Positions 50,879 through 63,403 of a DNA stretch of 64,000 bases are shown here, in pieces. The stretch spans positions 739,111 to 803,110 of the forward strand of contig MCGT01000009.1 of assembly GCA_002104935.1 (NCBI GenBank), written 5' to 3'. The DNA comes from Hesseltinella vesiculosa. Its lineage: Eukaryota; Mucoromycota; Mucoromycetes; Mucorales; Cunninghamellaceae. Below the pieces are notes generated by a model. It was not told the origin of the DNA, searched no databases, and saw only the letters and a program-made list of their open reading frames with translations. Each line of letters starts with the position of its first letter. The stretch's first letter is position 1. The position numbers and the translations under genes are program-made.

Positions 50879-52803
50879 TCATTCCATCTTTTGCTTCCTA
50901 AACAATTGTCTTAATTCAACGAGCAAGCTTCTATCTTTCCAATATCTAGGTGAAAATAATAATAATAAAATTAATCGGAAAAGGAGCGTCAGTGAGTCAA
51001 GCTCCCCCTTTTTCCTTGGAGCGGGGAAAAAGGGCAAGCTGTCGAGGGAGGGGTCAAAAAAAAAAAAAAAAAAAAAAAAACTTACATGACAAAACAGACA
51101 CAGACAAAACAGAAGCCACCGACACCAATATGTTGCATCTTTGCCGTCAGGGAATCCCATCCGATCACTTGTTTGGACCAAAACGTCGAGGCCCAGCCAA
51201 AAGCAAAGGCCATCGTGGTTGCCCAGCTTGGCCACCAGGACCAAATCGACAATGCACGTTTTTCCTCGTGAAAATAGCAGACGATGTAGTACCAGCTATA
51301 GCCGATACGGACACCGAGGTTGACCATGTTGGCCAACACCAGACCAAACGCACCCAATGGCAGCACATGCATAAACAGGGCACCTGCCGACATGAACACC
51401 AAGCTGAAGCCAACCATGTAGTAGCTGAGCCTGGCCAGATCTTGCTTGGATGCCACCGCCTGGACAAAGCCTTCCGTGATACCATTGATCCCCATGATAG
51501 GCACATACATGCAGTACAAAGCAAGGACCGAGGGAGCTTGAGTCATGGACCATTTCTTGCCCACCAACAGATCGATCAGCGTCGAGGTATAGTTTGTCGC
51601 AAAGCAGATAAACACCAAGCCAAGAACCACATGGCATCGAAGGATCAAAAGTAGCACATCCAATGCCAGAGCCCGTTCGTTTGTTCGGCTTTCCTTTTTG
51701 TTCAGCAATTTCGAAAACAGTGTACGACCCGTTTCTTCCAAGGGCTGGAACAAAATGCGTGCAACCAATGAACCTAAAAAAAATGCTGAGATCAGTCACC
51801 CGTCGACACCCTTTTTTGTACTCACCATAATTCACAACAAAGGCATAAATGCCTTGATCTCTATCCGTGCTGAGGGCAGAGATCAACATCTTGTCACCTT
51901 CCGTCAGAACATGCTTCAGCAAGGATTGTTTGGTCAGCGTCGATCCCAAAGCCGTCAACGATTCATCCAGCCAAAACGACCTATCCCTAACATGAAATCC
52001 AGATCTTCTCTTTTTCACGGCTATCCTTACGTGCCAGAGGTCGAGACAAGCTTTCGGGGAAACAGGCTTGTCAGAGAGATGTCCTGTCGCCACACCTTGA
52101 GCAGGAAAAACCCAACATAGCCAACGGCAAGGACGACCCCGTAAACAAATTGGGCAAGGGCAAAGGCCAGGAGACTGTATTGGCTGGTGGCCAGCTTCGC
52201 ACCATAAAGGGTCAGAGCAAAGGTGACAAGGCACCGTAACACCACCGCCACCCCTTCAATGGACACCCGCAATTGAAAATACATGCTGTTCAGAGCCTTG
52301 ATAAAGAACGGCTCGATCGACAGCTCGATCATGGCCGCCAAGCCAAAAAGAATGACAGACAGGCGATAGTGTGGGTATAGATCTGCTGTGGTATCGTCAA
52401 TGTTGAACAGATAGAACTGACATGCAAGACAAGTACATAAAAGACCCAAGACGGTGGGGATATAGGAGATGTTGGTGATCTTCTGTTCTTGGCCCGCTGC
52501 CGAATCCTCTGGCACGATCTGGAACGAGTCACGACTAGGCTTTTGCACCCCCTCACCACGCACCAATGCGCAACGATAGCCTTCACGAGAGAGAAAGAGG
52601 ATCGTCGACAGCAACAGTTCCAACTTGACAGAGGCAATGCCAAACGTTTCAGCTGATGTGTATCGCAAGACGATTTGGTGCAAGACAAACGTTAGCATCC
52701 GTGACCCCAGCTGCAACAAGATCAAATAGGATGCACCTTTAGCAGTCGATGCCAGTAACTGCTGATTCGTATCATCGTCACTTGGTTTTTTCGGCTTGGC
52801 CAT
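50879..52803 (-). CDS. RFT1: RFT1, ER lipid-linked oligosaccharide protein
   Basis: Multispanning ER membrane protein needed for N-glycosylation (long linked to flipping of Man5GlcNAc2-PP-dolichol). Exons 52803-52031, 51986-51826, 51773-51086 and 50945-50879 give 562 residues, normal for the family. The N terminus after MAKPKKPSDDD reads LLLQ-type TAKGASYLILLQLGSRMLTF and the family's RYTSAETFGIASVKLELLLS and FLSREGYRCALVR. The middle has EPFFIKALN, LLKHVLTEGDKMLISAL and QGIYAFVVNYGSLVARILFQ, then PLEETGRTLFSK. The C-terminal half has NGITEGFVQAVAS and SYYMVGFSLVFMSAG. About a dozen hydrophobic segments are visible. The last exon is short (IYWKDRSLLVELRQLF). The 51061-51080 A run lies in the last intron. 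Confidence 0.95.
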
Positions 52804-53142
52804 GGTCCACAATGAAAAGATGATTAAAAAAAAAAAAAGAAAATGGCCCAGGGGCCTTTATTGCAGGCACTTCCCGATTTGGGTCGCCGCACCACCACGC
52901 CTGTCACGAACGTGTCAAAAAATCAGGGAAAAAGCGGTTTTTCATAGACAACAGTTGATAACAATTAAACCACATATCAAGAAGAACAGTAAACAGCATG
53001 TCATTAAATGACATCATTTTTGATCCGTGCACGTTGTACGTTTAAATTGGTCAACGGTGTTCTCATTTTTTTCCGCCTCCCCTTTCACCTCCTTTTTTTT
53101 TTTTTTCCTTTCCCTTTCCCTTTCTTTTATTTGTATTGGTCC
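52804..53142. promoter_or_regulatory. Divergent promoter region, RFT1 / formin
   Basis: 340 bp with a strong pyrimidine run (about 53078-53130) directly before the formin ATG. No coding sequence seen. Confidence 0.4.
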
Positions 53143-56100
53143 ATGGAGATTTTTGGTAAAACCAAGAATAAATCGAAACAGCAACGAGCAAAGACAAGTA
53201 CGGACCAGCCATCGGCCAATCGACCTCTGGTCATTGGCGACACGATCCCACATCCATCTTCCAAGCGATGGTCCAATGAATACACGCAAGGTTACTACTT
53301 GGACGACTACTACAGTGGCGAATGTAAGTGGGAGCTGATTCTCTCCTGTCCATCACTCAATGCCTCTTCTATTTTCTTTCCATAGACGATTCCCGTGCTA
53401 GCTCATGTGATGTCACTTCCATCGACACCGGCTCAATGTACAGTGGATTGACAGAAAAAGAAGTGGAAGACTTGTTTGAAAAAATGCTGGTAAGCCATGG
53501 CAAAAAGGTGACGGGAGAATAACTTGTATTGTAGACAAGACGCGGCATCCACGATACCAATGCCCGGGCTGCCATGTTGTCTTTTCCTACAGACAAAAAA
53601 TGGCTCATGGTGTCCCAAGACAAACAGGCCGAAACCACCTTACCAGCCCCTATTCCTGTCTCTTCAAAAAAGAACAGCAACGACTACAAGGAACCTGACA
53701 AGAATTCTCCCGAGTTTTACATCAAGCAATTTTTGGAACCAGAAATGTCGGGTGTAACGCCGCGTCTTGTGGCACATCTTGCTGTCAGTTTGCGCACAAT
53801 GCCTCTGAGGTAACCGCTCGAATTCCCCTATTTTCCTTTTCCCTCTCACGCTTCCTTGCATGCAGCTGGGTGCGCCAATTCATCGAAGCTCGTGGCATTC
53901 AAGTCATTACCAACATCATCGGTGTCCTCAACAATCGGGAACAAAAGTACGAAATCGCCTGGGCTCTCTCGCCTTTTGGACTCATTCCTCTTTTTTTTCA
54001 TGCAGGTCGGAAGCTGACATGCAGATGGAAGCCGAGATTTTGAAATGCTTCAAATCCTTGATAAACAACCGCGTGAGTTAAAAAAAATGAACACGCTGCA
54101 TGGCGATATGAACCCCCGTTTTTTCTTTTTTTGACAGTGGGGTGCCCGTGAAGTCATTGCCCACCCTCAATGCATCTACAACATTGTCTTGTCCCTGGTC
54201 TCACCCCCTATCACCACCAGGAAACTTGTGTGCGAAGTGCTCGCTTTCGTGTGCCACGTGGATCTCCCCAAAGGTCAAGAAATCGTCCTCAAGGGCATGG
54301 AAAAGCTACGGGAGCATCGCCGCGAATACGGTCGCTTTGACGGCTGGCTCAAGTTACTGGAAGCGACCTTGGATGGTCGTGGCCGAATGGGCAGTCTGGT
54401 GGGGGCCAGTGAAGATATAAAACAGCTTGGCTTACAAGGTGCTCCTGACAATCATCTGAGTGATTACGCTGTAAGTCTCGCCAACCTCCTCTCTCCTCCT
54501 TTAAACTCATCCTCTGGCCTTTTTTTTCCATGCAAACTCGCCCTAGCTGTCGAACATGATGTTGGTGAATTCTATTATCTCCGTGGTGGAAGATTCCGAG
54601 CTCCGCATCCACCTGCGCAACCAGCTCAACACATGTGGTCTTCAACGCATCATGGAAAAGATGCATGGCTTCAACAATGACCAGCTCCGACGCCACGTCT
54701 CCATCTACAAGCAAATGGCCGAGAATGACTATGACGACATGCTTGAGACCTACAACGAAAAGATCCTCAACAACATGAATGATCCCCGTGATGTCTTTGA
54801 CGCCCTGCTGCACCGCGTCGAAGGCACCCGTGGCTATGATTTCTTCCTCAGTGCTCTTCAGCATTTGCTCATCATTCAAGACCAGGGCCCTGTCCAGTAA
54901 GCCCCGTACACCTTACCGCCCACACGCTCATCTGATTTTTCTGTAGAGTGCGCTACTATCAGCTACTGGACAATCTGATCACCCAAATGGTCTTGGAGCG
55001 AAAAGGACTGGAGGCCGATGATTTTTCAGGTGGCGTCGGGTACTCGGTCGCCACCCTGGTTGACCGGTTTGCGGAGCATGATCAGCTGCAAGCCACTATC
55101 AAAGAAACCAACGAAACCAAGAAATTGTATGAAAAGGCCATCAAAGAAAAGCAGGAACTGGAAACCGAAATGAATCTTCAAGGAGGTAAAGAAAAAGATA
55201 GAATACACAGGCTGCATGAACATCCAACTTTTTTTTTTTTTTTTTTTGGCAGACGGTTTGGTGGGTCAGCTCCGTGAAAAAACAAATTCGCTCGAGGATC
55301 TGCTACGCATGTCTCGCCATACCATCACCACTTTGCAGCGCAAGCTCAAGGAAGTCAAGCAAGACTATGATAGCAACATCGTCGCTCTAAGTCAGCAACT
55401 CGAAGAAATTCAGCAAATCACCTTCGACCCAACCCTGGATCTGAAAGCCCTAGCCGACCAAACCGGCGACAATTACTTTTTGCTCGACCGTGAAAATGTC
55501 TCACGTGCCTATGACCGTCTCCGTGCCCAAGCCATTCTTGAAGGCAGCCAAAGCGAAGATGGCGACGTAAGACTTTTTTGAAGCTTCCCATGACACTGAC
55601 TTTCTTGCCCTTGTTCCTTCCTCAGCAGGACACGATTCCCAAAGCACAAGGACTATCAGAGACTTTCAAAGCAACGCTCTCGACCCAACTAGGCTCCAGC
55701 GGGTCAAGCGCACCTTCAGGCTTTGTGATTCCCGGCACTCTACCTTTGATCGGTTCCACCCGCCGCACGAAAAGCATTTCCAGTGACAAGTCCAGCAAAG
55801 TGAAACTGCAAATGGGTGTCAAGGATAAAGTAGAAGAGCTTTTGAAAGACACACCCACCAACGCAGTGGGCGACTGGGGTCACGGTGACAAACCCATCAG
55901 TGCTCTTGCAGCAGCCTTGGAACATCAATTGCGCAAACACAAACTGACCTCCAGCTCAGGCTCTATACCATCTATCCATGATCTGACCCAGACCGACCTG
56001 TCATCGCATGCGTCCAAACCTGAACCAACCCAGCAGAGCTCCACCAATGATATACCCACCCCTCTTCCTCCTTCACTTCCCAGCTCTGACAACATACCTC

Positions 56101-58298
56101 CGCCGCCACCCCCTCCCCCTGTTTCGGGCCCAGGTGCCATACCCGCTCCTCCTCCACCTCCTCCAATGTCTGGTGCTGCCGACATACCACCACCGCCACC
56201 ACCACCTCCTCCAGCTGGTGCAAAAGGATCAGGACCTCCGCCACCTCCTCCCCCACCTCCTGCTGATCCTAGTATAAACCCAACGGCTCGACTAGGAACC
56301 AATCCTGCACCACCACCAGCCCCTGTGGCTCCCATGCGCAAGGCTCAGAAATACCAACCTGAAGTCAAGACCCGTGCTTTGCAATGGACCAAGCTGCATG
56401 CCACCAGCGTCAAGCAAACAGTGTGGGTCACAAAAGACATTGATGATTCAGCGCTCGAAGAAGAATTGCAGACCATCGGCGTATTTGACTCTGTCCAGGA
56501 ACTCTTTGCCCAAAAGGTTATCCAGCAATCCAATAAGGCTCGTCCAGAAATCAAAAAAGATATATGTATCCTCAATAGCAAACGTGCCCACAACATCAGT
56601 AAGTCATGGCCAGCCATGCCAGACTCCGGCAGAGTAGCAGCAAGCTCACCTTTTGTTTTTTTTTTCATCGTAGATATTGCTCTCTTGGCCAAATTCAAAC
56701 ATATCACCTTTACTGACGTACGAAAACGCATCCTGGCTGTCGACGATCAATTCTGCACTGAAAATGTATTAAGCAACTTGCAAGCCAATGTCCCTACTGC
56801 CGAAGAAATGGGCAAACTCTCGGTGTTTGTCAAGTCCGCTTCTCCCGAGGAGCTGGCTCGTCTGTCCAAGCCTGATCGTTTCTGTGCCGAGGTAATGCTC
56901 TCCTGTGATAGTTGCGCCCTTGGGCTCATTTCTCATTTATTCGGTTTTTAAAGATGATGCAAATCGAGCGGTACAAGGAGCGTCTCGAAAACATGGTCTT
57001 CCGATCAACCTTTTATGAAAAACACAAGCAGCTTGCCAATGTACATTTGCACATGTTTCCTCCAATGAAATCATTGCTGACGAGCCGTCCTTTTTTTTTT
57101 TCTCCCTCTCCTTTATTTTAGAATATGAAGTCCGTGCTGGAGGCATCCATGGCGCTGAAAGAATCCTCCTCCTTCAAAGAACTTCTTCGCGTAAGTCTCT
57201 AGCGACGCCATTGATGGCACCACAGCTTCTGATTGATCACCTTTTTTGCTTAGCTGATCCTTGTTCTAGGCAACTACATGAACGGCACAAACTTCCAAGG
57301 CGGTGCTTTTGGTGTACGTATCACCAGCATTAACAAGGTAAGGCCTGCCAGCATTTTTTTTTCCGAGCTCACCACTCTCTCCATAAGCTCGTTGATACAA
57401 AAGGCACAGAGGGAGACACAACATTGCTTCACTTTGTCGTTAATACGGTTGAAGAGAAAATTCCTCGATTGCACTCGTTCTTGGATGACCTCAAGGAAAC
57501 TGGCGAAGCCTGCCGTGTGACTCTGCAGGACATGGTGAAGGACTACAATGAAATCCGTAGTGGGCTCCAGAAATTATTACATGAGCTGAACCATCACTAT
57601 GGCGACGAATACGAAGCACCCGACGGTGATTACTTTTCCAACAAGATGAAGACCTTCCGAGACGAGGCAATGGAAAAGTTTGAACAGCTCGAAGTCAGAT
57701 ATACCTCAATGGACGTGGCCTATCGTGATGTTGTGGTCTATTTTGGTGAAAACCCTGATCAAATGAAGCCCGACGAGTTTTTCTCCATCTTCAAGACATT
57801 TACATCAAGTTGGGAGGTACGTTGCAAGTCAACATTTGTACCTCACTAACCAAGCACATACCTACTCTTTTTTTTTTTTTTTACAGCGTGCTATGGCCGA
57901 CAACAAAACAGCCAAACTTAAACTGGAGAACATGGAGCGCTCACAGCGCATGGAAACGGAACGACGGGAGAAAATCAAGGCTCAAAAGCTCCGTGGTGTG
58001 GACACGAGTGATCGTAAGTTCCTTCTTTTTAGCTGGAAGCGTGAGTATTCAATCTTTTTATTTAGCCAATAGCAATGTCGATGACGAAAAGAATCTCATG
58101 GATGATTTACTGGAGAAACTACGAGCAGGTGAGCTGGAGGCCAGCGTTAAACGAAGAGGTGATCGCAGTGCTGCCAGGCAAGCAAGAATGCAGCGAAGTG
58201 AATCCGTCGCCCTCAAAGCCGAAGACCTACTCAAGAGTATGCAAACAGACGAGCCGTCGCCCTTGCAAGCACGTTCTCGTCTCTTGGCCCAAAATTAG
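53143..58298 (+). CDS. Diaphanous-related formin (Bni1/SepA type)
   Basis: Rho-regulated actin nucleator that builds unbranched cables at hyphal tips and septa. About 15 exons, roughly 1,350-1,400 residues. Domain order: a charged N terminus (MEIFGKTKNKSKQQ), the GTPase-binding/FH3 armadillo region (EKEVEDLFEKML, SPEFYIKQFLEPEMSG, LVCEVLAFVCHVDLPKGQEI) and a coiled coil (KLYEKAIKEKQELETEMN). The FH1 domain has four poly-Pro runs of 7 to 9 prolines (about 56098-56265). The FH2 domain follows (ALQWTKLHATSVKQTVW; LILVLGNYMNGTNFQGGAFG; LHFVVNTVEE). The C-terminal DAD has the MDDLLEKLRAG core followed by basic residues (KRRGDRSAARQARMQR). Having both ends indicates autoinhibition relieved by Rho-GTP. 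Stop at 58296; AATAAA near 58471. Confidence 0.94.
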
Positions 58299-59533
58299 TC
58301 AGGCTCACCTTACCGGTGTCGCCCTTCCTTCCGACTTTAGAACGAAAAAAAAAAGCATCATCCGTCGCTCTCAACCTCCTCTCTTTCTCTCATACGCACA
58401 CATACCACTTCATATCCTTTTTTCAATGTCATTCTCAATGTATTCACACGCAGTAAACAGAAAGCTCCAATAAAACTGCACCTTTTATCTTTTTTTTCTC
58501 TCCTTCTTCGTTTGTATCTTTTTCATTCTTTGTTTAACAAAATGGATCCATTGACAAGAGGGCAAGCCATTTGTCGCGCGTTTGGCGAAAATATGCCATG
58601 TGGAAGGCTGAAGTTGACGAGTCGATGTCTGATGTACTGTAGTTTTTGAGAAAGACGCAACAAGACCTACTTTCATTGGCAAGAAAATGGTGGACAGAAA
58701 TCTGATGGACTACCATATGTACACAGACACACCCTCCCCTGAAAGCACCGCTCATAATCAAGACCAGCCACGAAATGCTTCTTCCATATGACTGGAAATT
58801 TTGCAGAGTGCAGACAGGGTACAGGGTGTTGAGGCTGGGAGTGTTGAGGTTGACAGCTGGCTGTCCTGCTCAAATCGTCGGACGGTGACCACATTGGTCA
58901 GGGTATCAGAGCAGCCTTCAGCCAAGGTTGGTCTGCTTCCTTGCGTATGGCTCTGGTGTCCTTGCGGCTTGGTGAATAATAATGTGATATGACTCGTATT
59001 TTTCATGTACCTTTTCATAGATCGTTGGAACTCCCTGGTAGTTGGATGACAAAAAAATAAAGCACTAGATGAAGTGCCCATAGGACAAGACAAAACCAAG
59101 AAAAAAAGTAAAAAAGGAACCAACCGTGCGGAAGTTGAATCGTGGCAATCCTCTTCGTGTCAGGAAAAAAAAAAAGAAAGTAAACACAGCACAGTACTTT
59201 TGAGTGATCAGAACGATGTGAAATTTTGCAAAAGTGTACAAAACAATGGATGATGATGATCCTGAAAAATTCACGTCGATAGATGAAAATCGCTCAGCCA
59301 ACTTTTGATCAGTTTCGTTTCGACCCCCGATCCGCCAGCTAAAAAAAATGAAAAATTGGCCATTTTCGCCAGGGGGACCCCAAGGCCATCTGATCAAAAA
59401 TCACTGCGCAAAATTGATCTAATACCCAATGCAGCCATAAAAGGGGTGACCGGCAAAAAAAGAGGCGCGCTTCGCCTCAACTTTTTTCTTCAGAATACTT
59501 CGACCCCTCTTTCACTTTTCATTATCTCACCCC
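58299..59533. other. 1.2-kb intergenic region before the F-box cluster
   Basis: No supported gene. The left part is formin 3' flank. From about 59200 it contains a third copy of the dispersed repeat. A TATA-like CATAAAAG at 59435-59442 lies about 95 bp before the first F-box start. Confidence 0.45.
59205..59390 (+). repeat. Dispersed repeat copy 3
   Basis: Contains GATGTGAAATTTTGCAAAAG, CTCAGCCAACTTTTGATCAG, CGCCAGCTAAAAAAAATG and GGCCATTTTCGCCAGGGG in one line. The first two blocks match 44235-44050 (minus) and the last three match 44500-44610 (plus). Confidence 0.6.
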
Positions 59534-61225
59534 ATGGGCAATCTTCCAACGGAGATCATTCAGCATATCCTCTCGTATACCCCACGAAGACAAGTCTTGT
59601 CATGCCTTTATATTAATCGCCAATGGAGCTGCGCGGCACGCACGCTGTTTTACCATTGGATTGACGTTTATACGCCTGCCCAGATGGATGTATTTCAGCT
59701 GTGCCTTTCCTACAGCAACAGCCATGGATCAACCATAGGTGACTTGGTCCGTCACTTGCGATTTCACACATACGACATTCTGATCCCGCAAGACGAATTT
59801 GATCAGCTGGCGATTATGACCCCCAATATGCTGACTTGCGACTTTTCTGTCCCAGTCACCGATGATCATCTCAACATCTTCAGTAAACATTGGAAACATC
59901 TCACCTTGCTGCCTCGCTGGCACATGGACGAAACCGACCTTTGGGTCCCGACATTGGGACCCCAGCTCTCCGACCTCGATATCACCGTCTCACAGCTCAG
60001 GGCAATTTGTGTACCAGGCAATCAGTTTTGCGCTTTGACGAATCTGACAGCGAGAGATGATGGCGATGCGACGGTGGATTTGGTTTTACTGGAAGCCTTG
60101 CATCGTGCTTGTCCTAGGCTCATGTCGCTGAAATTTGACATCCTTGACCTGCCGATAGAGACCATGGATTTGGATGCGATCCAGCCTGCGCCTTTGGTAA
60201 CAACGCTGACCATTGCCTACCTGAATGCTTCTGTCTTTAGTGATGTGTGGTTCAATTATCTGTTACGGAAATATATCAGCATTTCCAGCCTCTCGATCGA
60301 ACTCGATGACAGTATCCAGGGCATTGTGTCTCGAAATCCAGACGTGACGATTCACAGTTTGATCAGCAGCTTGAAGCGCCTTGACACATTGCACCTGAAT
60401 ATCCCAATGACATACAACCCTCGATCCGAGATTTTTCAGGTTGTAGACGTGGAAGCACTCCGGGACTGGCTAAACGACAACGCTCGCAGCCCACTCACTT
60501 CGTTCTCCTGGCTCTGCCCTGTTTCCCCGCTCGATCGCGACAACCGTCCCATCATGTTCGCCAGCGCTGGTCTTGTGCAGCATCTTACGTCATTTCGTTA
60601 CGACGTTTCGGATAGCGATGATGCGTGGCTGACCGATTGCCTGTCGCATCTTCCAGCACCGCCTAACGCCACCACCTTTCCGTTGCTGACGACACTCCAC
60701 CTTGAGCCGCTATTTCAGAATAAATCGCTGTTTAACGTTGACCTACCGGTTGTGTTGCTTTGCATGCCCAACTTGCTACACCTGACGTTGCGAAAATGCC
60801 AATTGCAAGGTAGCCAGGATCCTGCTGGGCTACCCGCTAAGCGCCGCCCAAGATGCCATCCATTGCAATCACTCCATTTGTATTGGGCACCCTTCGCCGG
60901 TGTATTTGGTGATAAAAAGAAAGGTGAATGCATCCAGACGTTGGATCTGACGGGCTTTGTGAATTTCTGCCCTCACCTTGACGAGTTGCTGCTGCACAAT
61001 TGCTGCGCTGGGCGCATCCTGATCAACGCTCCTCAGCACTCCTTCACCAGATTATCCATCTACAGCCTCCGCCCCGATCGGATTCACATCGACCAGCTGA
61101 AGCTTGTCCTCCAGAGAAAAACCATTGAAGCTGCCAGGCCCTCTGGAACTCTTAACGTCATCCAGTGCAAAGCCGTCGATCGCTTTGATGCTGAACATAA
61201 CTCTCTCTCCAACCCAACATGGTAG
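59534..61225 (+). CDS. F-box/LRR-like protein 1 of a tandem cluster
   Basis: Single-exon gene of 563 residues. The N-terminal F-box-like segment reads MGNLPTEIIQHILSYTPRRQ with VLSCLYINRQWSCAARTLFY, fitting LPxEIxxxIL and the C-terminal F-box helix. A long region of irregular leucine-rich segments follows (LTNLTARDD, LMSLKFDIL, LLHLTLRKCQLQG, LDELLLHNC). F-box proteins join targets to SCF ubiquitin ligases through Skp1; the target here is unknown. It shares layout and many positions with the next two genes (for example HWIDVYTP/HWIDLDTP, MLTCDFSVPV/VLTCNYTVPV). No introns, unlike most neighbours. Confidence 0.8.
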   Translation: MGNLPTEIIQHILSYTPRRQVLSCLYINRQWSCAARTLFYHWIDVYTPAQMDVFQLCLSYSNSHGSTIGDLVRHLRFHTYDILIPQDEFDQLAIMTPNMLTCDFSVPVTDDHLNIFSKHWKHLTLLPRWHMDETDLWVPTLGPQLSDLDITVSQLRAICVPGNQFCALTNLTARDDGDATVDLVLLEALHRACPRLMSLKFDILDLPIETMDLDAIQPAPLVTTLTIAYLNASVFSDVWFNYLLRKYISISSLSIELDDSIQGIVSRNPDVTIHSLISSLKRLDTLHLNIPMTYNPRSEIFQVVDVEALRDWLNDNARSPLTSFSWLCPVSPLDRDNRPIMFASAGLVQHLTSFRYDVSDSDDAWLTDCLSHLPAPPNATTFPLLTTLHLEPLFQNKSLFNVDLPVVLLCMPNLLHLTLRKCQLQGSQDPAGLPAKRRPRCHPLQSLHLYWAPFAGVFGDKKKGECIQTLDLTGFVNFCPHLDELLLHNCCAGRILINAPQHSFTRLSIYSLRPDRIHIDQLKLVLQRKTIEAARPSGTLNVIQCKAVDRFDAEHNSLSNPTW

Positions 61226-61329
61226 ATATAAACTCGGAAGCTCCGCCTCCCGCAGTTGCAGAAAAAAGGTGCCACTTTTTTTCTTTTTCACACGCCTCAT
61301 TTCTTCCTCTCATTATACTTTGGTCTTTC

Positions 61330-63051
61330 ATGCTCAAACTCCCTAACGAGATCGTTCAACTCATTCTCTCTTACACCCCACGGGAGAAACTTGTTGCATG
61401 TCTTGTCGTTAATCGTTTATGGCACAGCATCGCTCTTCCACTCTTTTACCACTGGATTGACCTTGATACTCCAAAAAGGTACGAGGTTTTTCTACGGTGT
61501 TTGCTTTACAGCAAAGTCAATAAATCGTTCGTAGGAAACCTTGTCGAGCATTTGCGATTCCATTCGCCTGATATCCGATTTACACATGAAGAATTTGCTC
61601 AGCTGGTTGAATTGACTCCTAACGTCCTGACGTGTAATTATACCGTTCCTGTTTACAAGAAGCACAACCAACGCTTCACCAACCGCTGGAAGAAGCTCAC
61701 TCGACTACCAAAATGGCACGAGGATGACCCAGAAAGGTTGATGTCTTCACTTGGCCATCAGTTCACTCACATTGCTGCTAAATCCATTTTTCTCCATGTT
61801 GCCTGCTCATTTGCTCTCATTAAGGCCGACAGGTTTTGCAATTTGACTACGCTTGAAATTCAAAAAGACAGCTGTACATCGCACACTGGCTTGTCTCTGC
61901 TAGAGACACTGCATCGAGCCTGCCCCAACATGACGACGCTTTCATTTCATATTACTGGTCAGCCCGGTTACCTGGATTGGGATGCCCTTCTGCCTGCTCC
62001 TTCATTGACATCTCTCATCATTCCAAACCTAAACGCTGCAGCCTACAGCAGTGACTGGTCCAAGTATATTCAATTAAAATATCCTCACCTCATGCATTTC
62101 TCGATCAACTTCTCTGCGGTCAATATCCACACCGTTGCCACCATCCCTATCCCCGCCATCACTCTTTCCTCGGTCATTGCCAGCATGACCCGCTTAGTTT
62201 CTCTGCACCTGGATCTCGAACTCATCTCCAATACCAGCGCAGCTGCCTTCAAGATCTTAGACCCTGTATCGCTCCAGCGTTGGTTGAATGATGAGCCTCG
62301 CCAGCATAGCCTCTCATCGTTCTCCTGGCACTGTCCCGGCAATCGACATTTTACCAACTTCGACAGTACCTACACGATGGCTGGCCCGACGACCATTGGC
62401 CAATTACGCTCGTTTCGCCAGTCTGCATTCCATGGCAGTGATGAGTGGCTACTGGATTTGATGTACGTGCCTCTGCAAGAGCCTGGTCCGGTCATCACGT
62501 TTTCACGGCTGGTTACCTTTTACATTGACCCTGGCATGCGGAATGGAAATCGCCGAATCAACCTGCTGAAACTGTTACAAAGCGCACCAGCTCTTCTTAA
62601 CCTGACTCTCCGAAATTGCTCCATCGACGGCGACCAGGATCCTCTCGAGAACCTCGATACCCTTCACTACCATCCGTTACAAACCCTTCATCTCTGCAGA
62701 ATTATTGTATGTAAGGCGCACTCTGATGGCCCCGACCCTTTGGACATGACTAGATTGGTGAACATTTGCCCCCACCTTGACCAATTGATGCTGCACGAAT
62801 GCCGATGCCAAACATTCCTTCTGGATTCTCCTCAGCATACCTTTTCGCGGGTATCCGTCTCCATCATCCATTTAGATGGAACCAGTTACACCAAACTTAC
62901 GCTTGTCCTTGACGACGACACAAACGCGCCTGTCAGCAACTCATTATTTCCCAACGTGATTAGGTGTAAATCTGTGGACCATTTCGACGGGGGCAAATGT
63001 ATGGATACCATTTTCCACCGGCGATGGTCTCCCGATAAAAAATGGTATTGA
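61330..63051 (+). CDS. F-box/LRR-like protein 2 of a tandem cluster
   Basis: Single-exon paralogue of the preceding gene, 573 residues, starting MLKLPNEIVQLILSYTPREK. Only about 105 bp separate the two genes, including a pyrimidine-rich leader. The frame is open 5' to 61219, but the ATG at 61330 aligns with the paralogues' starts and is chosen. The LRR-like region includes LTTLEIQKDS, MTTLSFHIT, LLNLTLRNCSIDGDQDPL and LDQLMLHECRCQTFLLDSPQ, aligning with paralogue 1. Divergence is considerable, so the duplication is old. Confidence 0.8.
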   Translation: MLKLPNEIVQLILSYTPREKLVACLVVNRLWHSIALPLFYHWIDLDTPKRYEVFLRCLLYSKVNKSFVGNLVEHLRFHSPDIRFTHEEFAQLVELTPNVLTCNYTVPVYKKHNQRFTNRWKKLTRLPKWHEDDPERLMSSLGHQFTHIAAKSIFLHVACSFALIKADRFCNLTTLEIQKDSCTSHTGLSLLETLHRACPNMTTLSFHITGQPGYLDWDALLPAPSLTSLIIPNLNAAAYSSDWSKYIQLKYPHLMHFSINFSAVNIHTVATIPIPAITLSSVIASMTRLVSLHLDLELISNTSAAAFKILDPVSLQRWLNDEPRQHSLSSFSWHCPGNRHFTNFDSTYTMAGPTTIGQLRSFRQSAFHGSDEWLLDLMYVPLQEPGPVITFSRLVTFYIDPGMRNGNRRINLLKLLQSAPALLNLTLRNCSIDGDQDPLENLDTLHYHPLQTLHLCRIIVCKAHSDGPDPLDMTRLVNICPHLDQLMLHECRCQTFLLDSPQHTFSRVSVSIIHLDGTSYTKLTLVLDDDTNAPVSNSLFPNVIRCKSVDHFDGGKCMDTIFHRRWSPDKKWY

Positions 63052-63403
63052 ATAAAGCCAAGCAACTATGTATTTTATAGTTCAGTTTGAGTATCAAAGG
63101 AGAAGGTGGTCGATCGCTGACATAAACAACGATGACCCCGCTAAAATGAAGCGTGTGGTCCTTTTGTTTCATGCAGGGAATGTCGCAGGGATGCTAACTT
63201 ACTTGCCAAACCAGCGATTACCTGATGGTCAACCAAATGCACGATAACCAACTTATGATGGCACCAGCCGCGATAGATCTGATAGCAACGCCTTGATTCG
63301 GCACTAAATAATGAAAAATCTGAAAAAAAAAAAATGCGTGTCAGCTGGGCCCCTTTTTTTCTCCTCCCTCTTCTCATTTCCTTTGTCGCTCCCCTGTTGC
63401 TTC
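63052..63403. other. Spacer between F-box genes 2 and 3
   Basis: 350 bp, AATAAA at 63050 overlapping the stop of gene 2, A12 run at 63322 and a pyrimidine-rich leader before 63404. No gene seen. Confidence 0.45.
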